A stretch of 21,669 bases of DNA from JAQVEM01 sp034660395 (lineage in GTDB: Bacteria > Actinomycetota > Humimicrobiia > Humimicrobiales > Humimicrobiaceae): the NCBI GenBank assembly GCA_034660395.1, contig JAYEJA010000025.1, forward strand, positions 1 through 21,669. Direction: 5' to 3'. The position numbers and the translations under genes were made by a program. Each line of letters starts with the position of its first letter. Positions within the stretch are counted from its first letter, which is position 1. The notes beneath the pieces were generated by a model, which searched no databases, was not told where the DNA came from, and saw only the letters and a list, made by a program, of their open reading frames with translations. Positions 1 through 6,870 of this stretch are shown piece after piece.

Positions 1-72
1 TTAGAGGAAGCGGAAAAGATGCGCAGCTTAATAAAGAATAAGATGAAGGATATTGAGAGTGATTATATATAA
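1..72 (+). CDS. C-terminal tail of an unrecognised protein (5' partial)
   Basis: Frame 1 is open from the first base and encodes 23 residues, ending ...KDIESDYI at a TAA stop (70-72). The tail is charged (E/K/R-rich) and could be a helix or short coiled coil, but it is too short to assign a family. The stop lies 2 nt before the xerC start codon, so the two genes are probably co-transcribed and translationally coupled. In related clusters this place is taken by topA, trmFO, dprA or similar genes, but nothing in these 23 residues lets me choose between them. Confidence 0.5.
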   Translation, partial: LEEAEKMRSLIKNKMKDIESDYI

Positions 73-74
73 GC

Positions 75-1001
75 ATGGATTTATTTAATTGCCTTGGACT
101 TTATGTAAAGTATCTAAAATACGAAAAAAATTTATCGCTTAATTCAATAAAATCCTACAGGAAAGATATATCCCAGTTTTTACTTTTTTTAAAAAAAAGA
201 AATATTACCGGCACCGGTTCTTTAGATATCGAAGTTTTCAGAGAATTCCTAATATTTATAGATGATTATAATTATTCGAATAAAACTCTTGTCAGGAAAT
301 ACTCGTCTCTTGTTAACTTTTTTAAATTCCTTGAAATGAACGATTTTATTGATTTTCAGTTAACACAGTTAATTAATGTACCCAGGGTGCGGCAGGGACT
401 GTATTCATTTCTGTCTGTAAGTGAGATGAGAAAGCTGTTTAACAGCATGAGACCTTTAAGTGATCTGGAAATAAGAGATAGGGCTATTATTGAGTTTCTT
501 TATTCAACAGGTGCGAGGGTAAGCGAAGCAGAGAATTTAAAGCTAAATGATTTTGATATTGAAAATAATGAATTGGTAGTAACGGGAAAAGGAAGGAAGC
601 AGAGATTCGTATATTTAAATAAAGCTGTGCTTTACTGGATAAGAAGGTATATGGAAGCAAGAAATAGAATTATTTATTCTAATAAAGATAAGAGTAAAGA
701 TGACAGACACTTTTTTTTAAACAGGTTCGGAAGGAAATTAACTTCGCGGAGTATAAGGAATATAGTAAAAAAGTATGTAAAAAAAGCAAAAATTAATAAA
801 AACATAACCCCGCACAGTATAAGACATAGCTTTGCCACCCACCTTTTACAGGAAGGCGCAGGCATAAGGGAGATCCAGGAGCTTCTCGGCCATGAAAATA
901 TATCTACCACACAGATTTATTCCCATCTGAATGTTAAGAAACTAAAAAAAGACTATAAAAAATTTCATCCCAGGGCAGAAAACGATGCTGATGGGGAGTA
1001 A
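75..1001 (+). CDS. xerC: Site-specific tyrosine recombinase XerC/XerD family
   Basis: 308 aa, the usual length for chromosomal Xer recombinases. These resolve chromosome dimers at dif during division. The N-terminal SAM-like core-binding domain spans about residues 4-95 and the catalytic domain about 112-295. All catalytic residues are visible: Arg148 in STGARVSE, Lys172 in TGKGRKQ, His247 and Arg250 in HSIRHSFATHLL, His273 in LLGHENIS, and nucleophile Tyr282 in TTQIYSHL. ATG at 75 follows the upstream stop by 2 nt with no clear ribosome binding site, which suggests coupling. Location next to rpsB is typical of xerC/codV in Firmicutes-like clusters, and no phage or integron genes are nearby, so I read it as housekeeping. 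Sequence alone does not separate XerC from XerD; the symbol rests on context. Confidence 0.9.
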   Translation: MDLFNCLGLYVKYLKYEKNLSLNSIKSYRKDISQFLLFLKKRNITGTGSLDIEVFREFLIFIDDYNYSNKTLVRKYSSLVNFFKFLEMNDFIDFQLTQLINVPRVRQGLYSFLSVSEMRKLFNSMRPLSDLEIRDRAIIEFLYSTGARVSEAENLKLNDFDIENNELVVTGKGRKQRFVYLNKAVLYWIRRYMEARNRIIYSNKDKSKDDRHFFLNRFGRKLTSRSIRNIVKKYVKKAKINKNITPHSIRHSFATHLLQEGAGIREIQELLGHENISTTQIYSHLNVKKLKKDYKKFHPRAENDADGE

Positions 1002-1034
1002 TTCTACTGTCAGAATGTCTGGAATAAATTTTTA

Positions 1035-1063
1035 TTGATTATTTGATGAAATATATGTATTAT
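1035..1063 (+). promoter_or_regulatory. Predicted sigma-A/70 promoter for rpsB-tsf
   Basis: A -35-like TTGATT (1035-1040) is followed after 17 nt by a -10-like TATTAT (1058-1063), 5 of 6 matches to TATAAT. Transcription would begin near 1070, giving a leader of about 100 nt before rpsB. The position in the only sizeable gap between xerC and rpsB supports it. Confidence 0.55.
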
Positions 1064-1069
1064 GCTAGA

Positions 1070-1169
1070 CTTGAACGTTGAAATTACGCACATCACTTGT
1101 AGCAAAATGGTGAATTATTACGTAGTTAAAGTGGTGGAGGATTAACCATAAAAAACAGGAGGTACAGAT
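1070..1169 (+). promoter_or_regulatory. rpsB 5' leader with possible stem and strong RBS
   Basis: This is the untranslated leader between the predicted promoter and rpsB. Bases 1091-1098 (CATCACTT) can pair with 1129-1136 (AAGTGGTG), an 8-bp stem counting one G-U pair, around a 30-nt loop. A near-consensus ribosome binding site AGGAGGT (1157-1163) lies 6 nt before the TTG start. S2-binding autoregulatory leaders are known for rpsB in other bacteria; whether this is one is inference. There is no intrinsic terminator here. Confidence 0.35.
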
Positions 1170-1958
1170 TTGAGTATTGTTACTATGAAGCAGCTGCTGG
1201 AAGTAGGAGTCCATTTCGGCCATCAAACCAAAAAGTGGAACCCGAAAATGAAAAAATATATATACACGGATAAAAATGGTATATATATTATTGATTTGCA
1301 GGAAACACAGAGGCTGCTGATAGAAGCTTATGAATATGTTAAAAAGGTAGCAAGTGAAGGCGGACAGGTATTATTTATAGGTACAAAAAGGCAGATACAG
1401 GATATAGCAGAATCCCTTGCCAGTGATTGCGGGATGCCTTATGTAAAAAATAGGTGGCTGGGAGGTACACTTACCAATTTTGAAACTATAAACAGGAGGG
1501 CAAAAAGAATTGACGAGATAGAGCATATGGAGAAGTCTGGAATTTTTGAAAAATTGCCAAAGAAGGAAGTTCTGGGAATAAGAAAGGAATATGATAAGCT
1601 TCTCTTTAATATGGGAGGTATCAGGAACATGAAGAAACTCCCTGATGTTCTTTACATTATTGATCCCAATAAAGAAGTTATTGCTGTGAAAGAAGCAAAT
1701 AAGCTGGGAATACCGATAGTAGCCATAACCGATACCAATTGTGACCCTGACCTGATTGATTTCGTTATTCCCGGTAATGATGATGCAATACGTTCGTGCA
1801 GTTTAATAACAAATATAATGTGCAGGGCTGTTAAGGAAGGCAGGGAAGAAAAGGTAAAAACTGAAAAAAGCCCGGAGGAGAAAGAAGCTAAAAAGCTGCA
1901 GGAGCTGAAAAGCGAAGATAAGCTGGAAGAACTGCCCGAAGATGACGTGTGGGTTTAA
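1170..1958 (+). CDS. rpsB: 30S ribosomal protein S2
   Basis: 262 aa; S2 binds at the head-body junction of the small subunit. The start is TTG at 1170, chosen because AGGAGGT lies 6 nt upstream and because family members begin with a few residues before the conserved MKQLLEVGVHFGHQT block. Other family motifs are KYIYTDKNGIYIIDL (about residues 28-42), FIGTKRQIQD, and RWLGGTLTNF near residue 95, followed by the PDVLYIIDPNKE and GIPIVAITDTNCDPD segments. The last 35 or so residues form a charged, mostly acidic tail (ending PEDDVWV) beyond the S2 core. It is the first gene after the predicted promoter and is followed by tsf after 30 nt, the near-universal bacterial pair. Confidence 0.98.
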   Translation: MSIVTMKQLLEVGVHFGHQTKKWNPKMKKYIYTDKNGIYIIDLQETQRLLIEAYEYVKKVASEGGQVLFIGTKRQIQDIAESLASDCGMPYVKNRWLGGTLTNFETINRRAKRIDEIEHMEKSGIFEKLPKKEVLGIRKEYDKLLFNMGGIRNMKKLPDVLYIIDPNKEVIAVKEANKLGIPIVAITDTNCDPDLIDFVIPGNDDAIRSCSLITNIMCRAVKEGREEKVKTEKSPEEKEAKKLQELKSEDKLEELPEDDVWV

Positions 1959-1988
1959 TAACTATTGAGGAGGTAAGGATAGAAGGAA

Positions 1989-2588
1989 ATGGAAATTAAC
2001 GCTGAAATGGTTAAAGAATTAAGAGAAAAAAGCAAAGCTGGAATGATGGATTGTAAGAAAGCACTGGTTGAAAGCAATGGAGATATAAAGAAAGCAGAGG
2101 AATTATTGAAGGAAAAGGGGCTGGCGGAGGCTTCAAAAAAAGCTTTCAGAACTGCAGAAGAAGGTCTGGTCGATAGTTATATACATCCAGGTTCCAGGAT
2201 AGGAGTACTGGTCGAAGTCAATTGTGAAACTGATTTTGTGGCAAGAAATGAAATTTTTAAAGATATGGTGCATGATATAGCGCTGCATGTTGCAGCAGCG
2301 GCACCTTTGTATGTATCAAAAGAAGATGTTCCTGATGAAATAGTGGAAAAAGAAAAAGACCTTTACAAGAAACAGTCTTTAAACGAAGGAAAACCTGAAA
2401 AAATACTGGATAGAATTGCTGAAGGCAAAATCAATAAGTATTATGAAGAGAATTGTCTGATGGAGCAGCTTTTCGTGAAGGATAATGATAAAAAAATTAA
2501 AGATCTGGTAAAGGAAAATATTGCGAAACTCGGTGAAAATATAGCAATTAGAAGATTCGAAAGATATGTTCTGGGTGGAGACAGTTAA
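1989..2588 (+). CDS. tsf: Translation elongation factor Ts (short type)
   Basis: 199 aa guanine-nucleotide exchange factor for EF-Tu. The N-terminal UBA-like helical domain (about residues 3-45) contains VKELREKSKAGMMDCKKAL. The diagnostic EF-Tu contact motif TDFVARN is at about residues 81-87, in VNCETDFVARNEIFKDM. The protein has only one complete core subdomain plus a C-terminal module (EQLFVKD... then VKENIAKLGENIAIRRFERY). This matches the short EF-Ts of Thermus and Thermotoga rather than the roughly 280-aa E. coli type. ATG at 1989 has purine-rich AAGGA just upstream. It follows rpsB as usual. Confidence 0.97.
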   Translation: MEINAEMVKELREKSKAGMMDCKKALVESNGDIKKAEELLKEKGLAEASKKAFRTAEEGLVDSYIHPGSRIGVLVEVNCETDFVARNEIFKDMVHDIALHVAAAAPLYVSKEDVPDEIVEKEKDLYKKQSLNEGKPEKILDRIAEGKINKYYEENCLMEQLFVKDNDKKIKDLVKENIAKLGENIAIRRFERYVLGGDS

Positions 2589-2620
2589 ATAAAGGGAAGT
2601 AGAATTCATAAATATTTTAG

Positions 2621-2632
2621 CCCTTATAAGGG
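2621..2632 (+). promoter_or_regulatory. GC-flanked palindrome covering the pyrH ribosome binding site
   Basis: CCCTTATAAGGG is a perfect 12-bp palindrome. Its right half is the Shine-Dalgarno sequence AAGGGG (2628-2633), which lies 4 nt before the pyrH ATG. In RNA it can fold as a CCCT/AGGG stem with a TATA loop that hides the SD; on DNA it could be a symmetric operator. Either role is inference. Confidence 0.35.
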
Positions 2633-2637
2633 GATAA

Positions 2638-3357
2638 ATGGAAAAGTTAAAATATAAAAGAGTTTTACTTAAAATTAGCGGTGAAGCGCTGCTGGGTGAG
2701 CTTGACTATGGGATAGACTCCGGAGTTATAAACAATATATCAAGCCAGATTAAGGAAGTATCCGAACTCGGTGTAGAAGTCGCAGTAGTAATAGGAGGGG
2801 GTAACTTCTGGCGGGGAGTTTCCGCAAGCGCAAATGGAATGGACAGGACAACTGCTGATTATATCGGTATGCTGGCAACTATAATGAATGCCCTGGGATT
2901 ACAGAATGCACTGGAGAAAATGGGAGCGATTACGCGGGTACAGACCGCGATATCCATGCAGGAGATTGCCGAACCATTTATACGAAGAAGAGCAGTAAGG
3001 CACCTTGAGAAAAAAAGAGTAGTTATATTTGCCGGCGGAACAGGGAAACCATATTTTACTACGGATACCGCAGCCGCTTTAAGAGCTCTGGAAATAGATG
3101 CTGAGATAATATTCAAAGCTACAAAAGTAGATGGTGTATACGATAAAGACCCCGTGAAATTTAAAGATGCAAAAAAATTCGATAAGCTGAATTTCATTGA
3201 TGTATTAAAAAAAGACCTGAGGGTGCTTGACTCCACTGCAACTTCTTTATGTATGGAAAATAATCTGCCGGTCGTGGTTTTCGACATTACAAAACATGGA
3301 AATATAAAAGGTGTTATAATGGGTAAAGATATTGGGACTATTGTATCAAAGGAGTAA
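2638..3357 (+). CDS. pyrH: Uridylate kinase (UMP kinase)
   Basis: 239 aa, amino-acid kinase fold; it phosphorylates UMP to UDP with ATP and acts as a hexamer in the cytoplasm. Visible motifs are RVLLKISGEALLG (residues 8-20, phosphate-binding Lys12), VVIGGGNFWRG (50-60), the UMP-binding TADYIGMLATIMNALGLQ starting at 72, FAGGTGKPYFTTDTAAALRA, and KATKVDGVYDKDP near the ATP site. Length and motifs fit bacterial PyrH rather than the unrelated eukaryotic-type CMP/UMP kinases. It lies 49 nt after tsf and 3 nt before frr, the standard order. A palindrome over its ribosome binding site may affect its translation. Confidence 0.98.
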   Translation: MEKLKYKRVLLKISGEALLGELDYGIDSGVINNISSQIKEVSELGVEVAVVIGGGNFWRGVSASANGMDRTTADYIGMLATIMNALGLQNALEKMGAITRVQTAISMQEIAEPFIRRRAVRHLEKKRVVIFAGGTGKPYFTTDTAAALRALEIDAEIIFKATKVDGVYDKDPVKFKDAKKFDKLNFIDVLKKDLRVLDSTATSLCMENNLPVVVFDITKHGNIKGVIMGKDIGTIVSKE

Positions 3358-3360
3358 AAA

Positions 3361-3918
3361 ATGAAAGATGCACTTCTTAGTGAAGAAAGAAAAAATATGA
3401 GTCAATCACTTGAGAAAACCCAGCATGAATTTAATACAATAAGAACGGGGAGAGCGTCCGTATCGCTGCTTGATAACATTTATATAGATTACTACGGCAA
3501 TAAGACATTACTTAAATTTATTTCAAATATAAGCATACCGGAGCCGAGGGTTATTTTGATTTCGCCCTATGAAACTAAGTTTTTAAAGGAAATTGAAAGT
3601 CAGATATCAAAGTCCGACCTGGGAATTAATCCATCCAATGACGGGAGAGTAATACGGCTTAATATACCGCCTTTAAATGAAGAAAGAAGAAAAGAGCTGG
3701 TAAAATTGGCAAAAAAGATTGCGGAAGACGGGAGAATCGCAATAAGAAATATTAGAAGAGAAATAAATGATGAGTATAAAAAGCTGGAAAGTGAAAGCAA
3801 TATTACCGAAGATGATTTAATAAAGTACCAGAAGGAAGTTCAGAATATTACAGATGATTTTATAGAAAAGATAAATAATTCCCTGGATCAGAAAGAAAAA
3901 GAAATTATGGAAGTGTAG
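3361..3918 (+). CDS. frr: Ribosome recycling factor
   Basis: 185 aa, exactly the standard RRF length. With EF-G it splits post-termination ribosomes. The two long helices of domain I are visible at the N-terminus (EKTQHEFNTIRTGRAS, about residues 18-33) and in the C-terminal half (PPLNEERRKELVKLAKKIAE and GRIAIRNIRREINDEYKK). The domain II beta-rich part lies between (IYIDYYGNKTLLKFISNISI, PEPRVILISPYE). The essential Arg of the C-terminal helix lies within the IRNIRRE segment. The ATG is 3 nt after the pyrH stop with GGAG upstream, so it is part of the same transcript. Confidence 0.98.
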   Translation: MKDALLSEERKNMSQSLEKTQHEFNTIRTGRASVSLLDNIYIDYYGNKTLLKFISNISIPEPRVILISPYETKFLKEIESQISKSDLGINPSNDGRVIRLNIPPLNEERRKELVKLAKKIAEDGRIAIRNIRREINDEYKKLESESNITEDDLIKYQKEVQNITDDFIEKINNSLDQKEKEIMEV

Positions 3919-3930
3919 GTAGAAGGTAAT

Positions 3931-4692
3931 TTGAACTTAATTTCTTCTATTTTCTCCGCTATGAAAAATCCAACCATAAAAGCATTGAAAAAAAATAAAA
4001 TACCCTTACACGTAGCAATCATAATGGACGGCAACGGCAGATGGGCAGCAAAAAGGCATTTGCCCCGTTCTGCCGGACATAAAGTAGGAGTAGAAGCCCT
4101 TAAAGATATTATAACTGCGTGTATAGAGCTGGATATAAAATATTTAACCGTATATTCATTTTCAAGCGAAAACTGGCAGAGGCCGGAGGAAGAGGTAAAC
4201 TTCCTGCTTGATTTATTTTTAAAATCATTAAAGGAAGAGCTTGGCCTGCTGGATAAAAATGGTGTAAGGATAAGATTGATTGGATCCAGGAAGGGAATAC
4301 CGCCTGATGTAATGGAAGCTTTCAGAAACGCAGAAAAAAAGACTGCAAAGAATAATAAGCTTTTCTTCAATATCGCGTTTAATTATGGAGCCAGAAAAGA
4401 AATTGTAGATGCAGCCAGAAAGATATATAAAGAAGCGGAAAGAGGTAATATAAATATTGATAAGTTAGATGAAGATAGTTTTAATGAATTTTTATATACC
4501 GGGGGCTGCCCCGACCCGGATTTATTAATCAGGACAAGCGGCGAGTACAGGCTAAGTAATTTTTTATTATGGCAGTTGGCATATAGTGAATTTTACTTTG
4601 TTAAGAAGCTCTGGCCCGATTTTGGAGAGAAGGACTTGCTTAAAGCTGTATACTATTATCAGAGGAGAAATAGAAGGTTTGGAAAAGTGTAA
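3931..4692 (+). CDS. uppS: Undecaprenyl diphosphate synthase (cis-prenyltransferase)
   Basis: 253 aa. It condenses IPP units onto FPP to make the C55 lipid carrier for peptidoglycan. The signature HVAIIMDGNGRWA (residues 27-39) carries catalytic Asp33. YSFSSENWQRP (75-85) and RTSGEYRLSNFLLWQ (201-215), with its IPP-binding Arg and Ser residues, are intact, as is FYFVKKLWPDF. The chosen start is TTG at 3931, with AGAAGG a few bases upstream; an in-frame ATG at 3961 would remove 10 non-conserved residues and is the alternative. The stop is 6 nt before rseP. The usual cdsA and dxr genes between the two are absent. Confidence 0.96.
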   Translation: MNLISSIFSAMKNPTIKALKKNKIPLHVAIIMDGNGRWAAKRHLPRSAGHKVGVEALKDIITACIELDIKYLTVYSFSSENWQRPEEEVNFLLDLFLKSLKEELGLLDKNGVRIRLIGSRKGIPPDVMEAFRNAEKKTAKNNKLFFNIAFNYGARKEIVDAARKIYKEAERGNINIDKLDEDSFNEFLYTGGCPDPDLLIRTSGEYRLSNFLLWQLAYSEFYFVKKLWPDFGEKDLLKAVYYYQRRNRRFGKV

Positions 4693-4698
4693 ATTATT

Positions 4699-5775
4699 AT
4701 GCAGTTTGTAACCATAATTATACAATATTTGCTTTCGATAGCTGCGCTGTCTTTAATTGTAATAGTCCATGAATTAGGCCATTTTTCAATGGCCAGGTTA
4801 AGCGGAGTCCGGGTTGAGGAGTTTTTTATAGGTTTTGGCCCAAAACTGTTTAAAGTTAAAGATAGAAGAGGCACAACTTTTGGAATAAGTGCCATACCTT
4901 TTGGCGGTTATAATAAATTACTGGGCATGGATAGAAATGAGCGTATACCTTCCGGGATGGAAAATAAATCTTTTCATAACAAACCGGCTTATAAAAAGCT
5001 GCTGATATCTATAGGCGGCACTGGTTTTAATATAATATTTGCCGTATTGCTTATATGGATTTTTTTATGTTTTGCTGCTCCAACAACAACAATCGGATAT
5101 GTTGAACCCGGCTCAGCTGCTGATGAGGCTGATTTTAAATTAGAGGACAGGTTCGTCTCCATGGAGGGACATAAAATAGAAAAGTGGGAAGATTTTGTTT
5201 TACTGACTGAAAATAATCCTGGAGAAGAAGTAAATTATATTATAGAGCGCAATGGAGAAGAAGCAGAAATAAAAGTAAAGCTTACTGATAAAGATGGAGA
5301 GGGATATCTGGGCGTAGCCCCCAGCCAGTATTTTAATCCCGGCTATGCCATAAAAAATTATGGATTTTTTGGATTAATAAAGGAAAGCTTCACTATGACC
5401 TGGGATATAACTATAACCTATGTAAAAGCATTTGGAATGTTATTTTCCGGGGAGATCCCTATAAGTGAGGCCAGGCCTGTTTCACCTGTTGGTATATTAA
5501 ATATGTTCCGGCAGACGGCATCTATGGGAATGCAGGATTTTATTTTTTTTATTGCTCTTATTTCAATATTAATTGGTTATGGCAACATGATACCGATTCT
5601 CCCCCTGGATGGAGGGAATATATTATTTATTATAATAGAATCCATAAGGAAAAGGCCTGTCCCCCAGAAGGTTATTGAGTATTTTAATTACGCAGGCGTA
5701 TTTATACTGGTATCTTTAATGCTTATAGCGGTTGTTCTTGATATAATAAATCCTTTCAGTTTTGTTAATTTATAG
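4699..5775 (+). CDS. rseP: Site-2 intramembrane zinc metalloprotease RseP/RasP family
   Basis: 358 aa membrane protease that cleaves anti-sigma factors and remnant signal peptides within the bilayer. The first membrane helix carries the zinc motif HELGH (residues 24-28). GFGPKLFKV and ISAIPFGGY follow, then a second hydrophobic segment (about 101-127), one PDZ domain (about 131-205), and two C-terminal membrane helices. The second zinc-ligand motif, NMIPILPLDGG, has Asp304. There is one PDZ domain, as in Gram-positive RasP/SpoIVFB-related members, not the two of E. coli RseP. It begins 6 nt after uppS and ends 12 nt before ispG. Confidence 0.95.
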   Translation: MQFVTIIIQYLLSIAALSLIVIVHELGHFSMARLSGVRVEEFFIGFGPKLFKVKDRRGTTFGISAIPFGGYNKLLGMDRNERIPSGMENKSFHNKPAYKKLLISIGGTGFNIIFAVLLIWIFLCFAAPTTTIGYVEPGSAADEADFKLEDRFVSMEGHKIEKWEDFVLLTENNPGEEVNYIIERNGEEAEIKVKLTDKDGEGYLGVAPSQYFNPGYAIKNYGFFGLIKESFTMTWDITITYVKAFGMLFSGEIPISEARPVSPVGILNMFRQTASMGMQDFIFFIALISILIGYGNMIPILPLDGGNILFIIIESIRKRPVPQKVIEYFNYAGVFILVSLMLIAVVLDIINPFSFVNL

Positions 5776-5787
5776 AAATAATTCTTT

Positions 5788-6855
5788 ATGAAAATAAAAA
5801 GAAGAAAAACAAGGTCCATAGATGTAGGGAAAATAAAAATAGGGGGAAATAATTCTATTGTTGTGCAGTCAATGACTAAGTCCAAAATTGATGACATTGA
5901 AGATATAAAAAAGGAAATAAAAGAGTTATTAAAACATGGCTGTGAACTAATAAGAATTGCGGTGCCTGATAAAAAATCAATTTTTTATCTTAAAAAATTA
6001 ATTGATGAAAAAATTTTTAGTGGGATACCGGTAGTAGCTGATATACATTTTGATTACCGGCTTGCACTGGACAGCATGGATGCAGGAGTTGATTGCATAA
6101 GGATAAATCCGGGAAATATAGGTGGTCATGATAGGGTTGTTGAAATTATCAATAAAGCGAAAAGAAAAAAGGCCGCATTAAGAGTAGGGATAAATTCCGG
6201 CTCTGTAGATAAGAAGATATTGAGAAAGAATAAGGGAAATATAGCCGAAGCAATGATTGAAAGTACGCTGGATTACGTAAGACTTTTAGAAAATCTAAAG
6301 TTTCATAATTTTAAAATATCTGCAAAAGCATCGTCCGTGCTGGATACTATAAAAGTTTACGGGGTTATATCTGATAAGGTTGATTACCCTCTTCATCTGG
6401 GTGTTACGGAAGCAGGGCCTGTATTTAGTGGCAGCATAAAATCTTCAGTAGGAATGGGAATCCTCCTGCACGAGGGCATAGGAGACACTATAAGGGTTTC
6501 ATTAAGCGGTAAATCCGTAGATGAGGTCGATGCCGGATATATAATTCTTAATAGTCTTGGTTTGAGAAAGGTAGGAGTGGATATTGTATCCTGCCCAACA
6601 TGCGGAAGGACAACTGGAGATTTCTATAAACTTGTTGGCGAGGTTGAAAAATTAACTTCGGGGATTAAAAAGAATTTAAAGATAGCTATAATGGGATGCA
6701 TTGTTAATGGACCCGGTGAAGCCAGGGATGCGGACCTTGGAATAGCTTTCGGAAGTAAAAGGGCGGCTATTTTTTTAAAAGGCAGGGTTATAAAAAGAGT
6801 GGATAAAGATATTGCAGTAGAAAATTTTGAGAAGGAGTTAAGAAAAATAATTTAA
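5788..6855 (+). CDS. ispG: 4-hydroxy-3-methylbut-2-enyl diphosphate synthase (MEP pathway)
   Basis: 355 aa [4Fe-4S] enzyme that converts MEcPP to HMBPP, the penultimate step of the MEP isoprenoid pathway. The N-terminal TIM-barrel part includes VVQSMTKSK (about 25-33), VADIHFDYRLA (83-93) and CIRINPGNIGG (103-113). The cluster ligands are Cys269 and Cys272 in SCPTCGRTTGD and Cys304 in MGCIVNGPGEA, with the conserved Glu at 311. It is the short bacterial form without the plant/chlamydial insertion. It implies that the organism makes IPP/DMAPP by MEP, feeding UppS two genes upstream, although dxr is not in this window. The ATG at 5788 has only a weak RBS. Confidence 0.97.
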   Translation: MKIKRRKTRSIDVGKIKIGGNNSIVVQSMTKSKIDDIEDIKKEIKELLKHGCELIRIAVPDKKSIFYLKKLIDEKIFSGIPVVADIHFDYRLALDSMDAGVDCIRINPGNIGGHDRVVEIINKAKRKKAALRVGINSGSVDKKILRKNKGNIAEAMIESTLDYVRLLENLKFHNFKISAKASSVLDTIKVYGVISDKVDYPLHLGVTEAGPVFSGSIKSSVGMGILLHEGIGDTIRVSLSGKSVDEVDAGYIILNSLGLRKVGVDIVSCPTCGRTTGDFYKLVGEVEKLTSGIKKNLKIAIMGCIVNGPGEARDADLGIAFGSKRAAIFLKGRVIKRVDKDIAVENFEKELRKII

Positions 6856-6870
6856 ATAAAGGAGTATATA

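Noticed and set aside
75..1001. Tyrosine recombinase as a sign of a mobile element
   Set aside because: Length, motifs and position next to rpsB fit housekeeping XerC/XerD; no att-like repeats, phage or plasmid genes are nearby.
3888..4370. Open frame on the - strand (160 codons) over uppS
   Set aside because: Antisense to clearly conserved UppS motifs; composition is that of a reverse-complement shadow.
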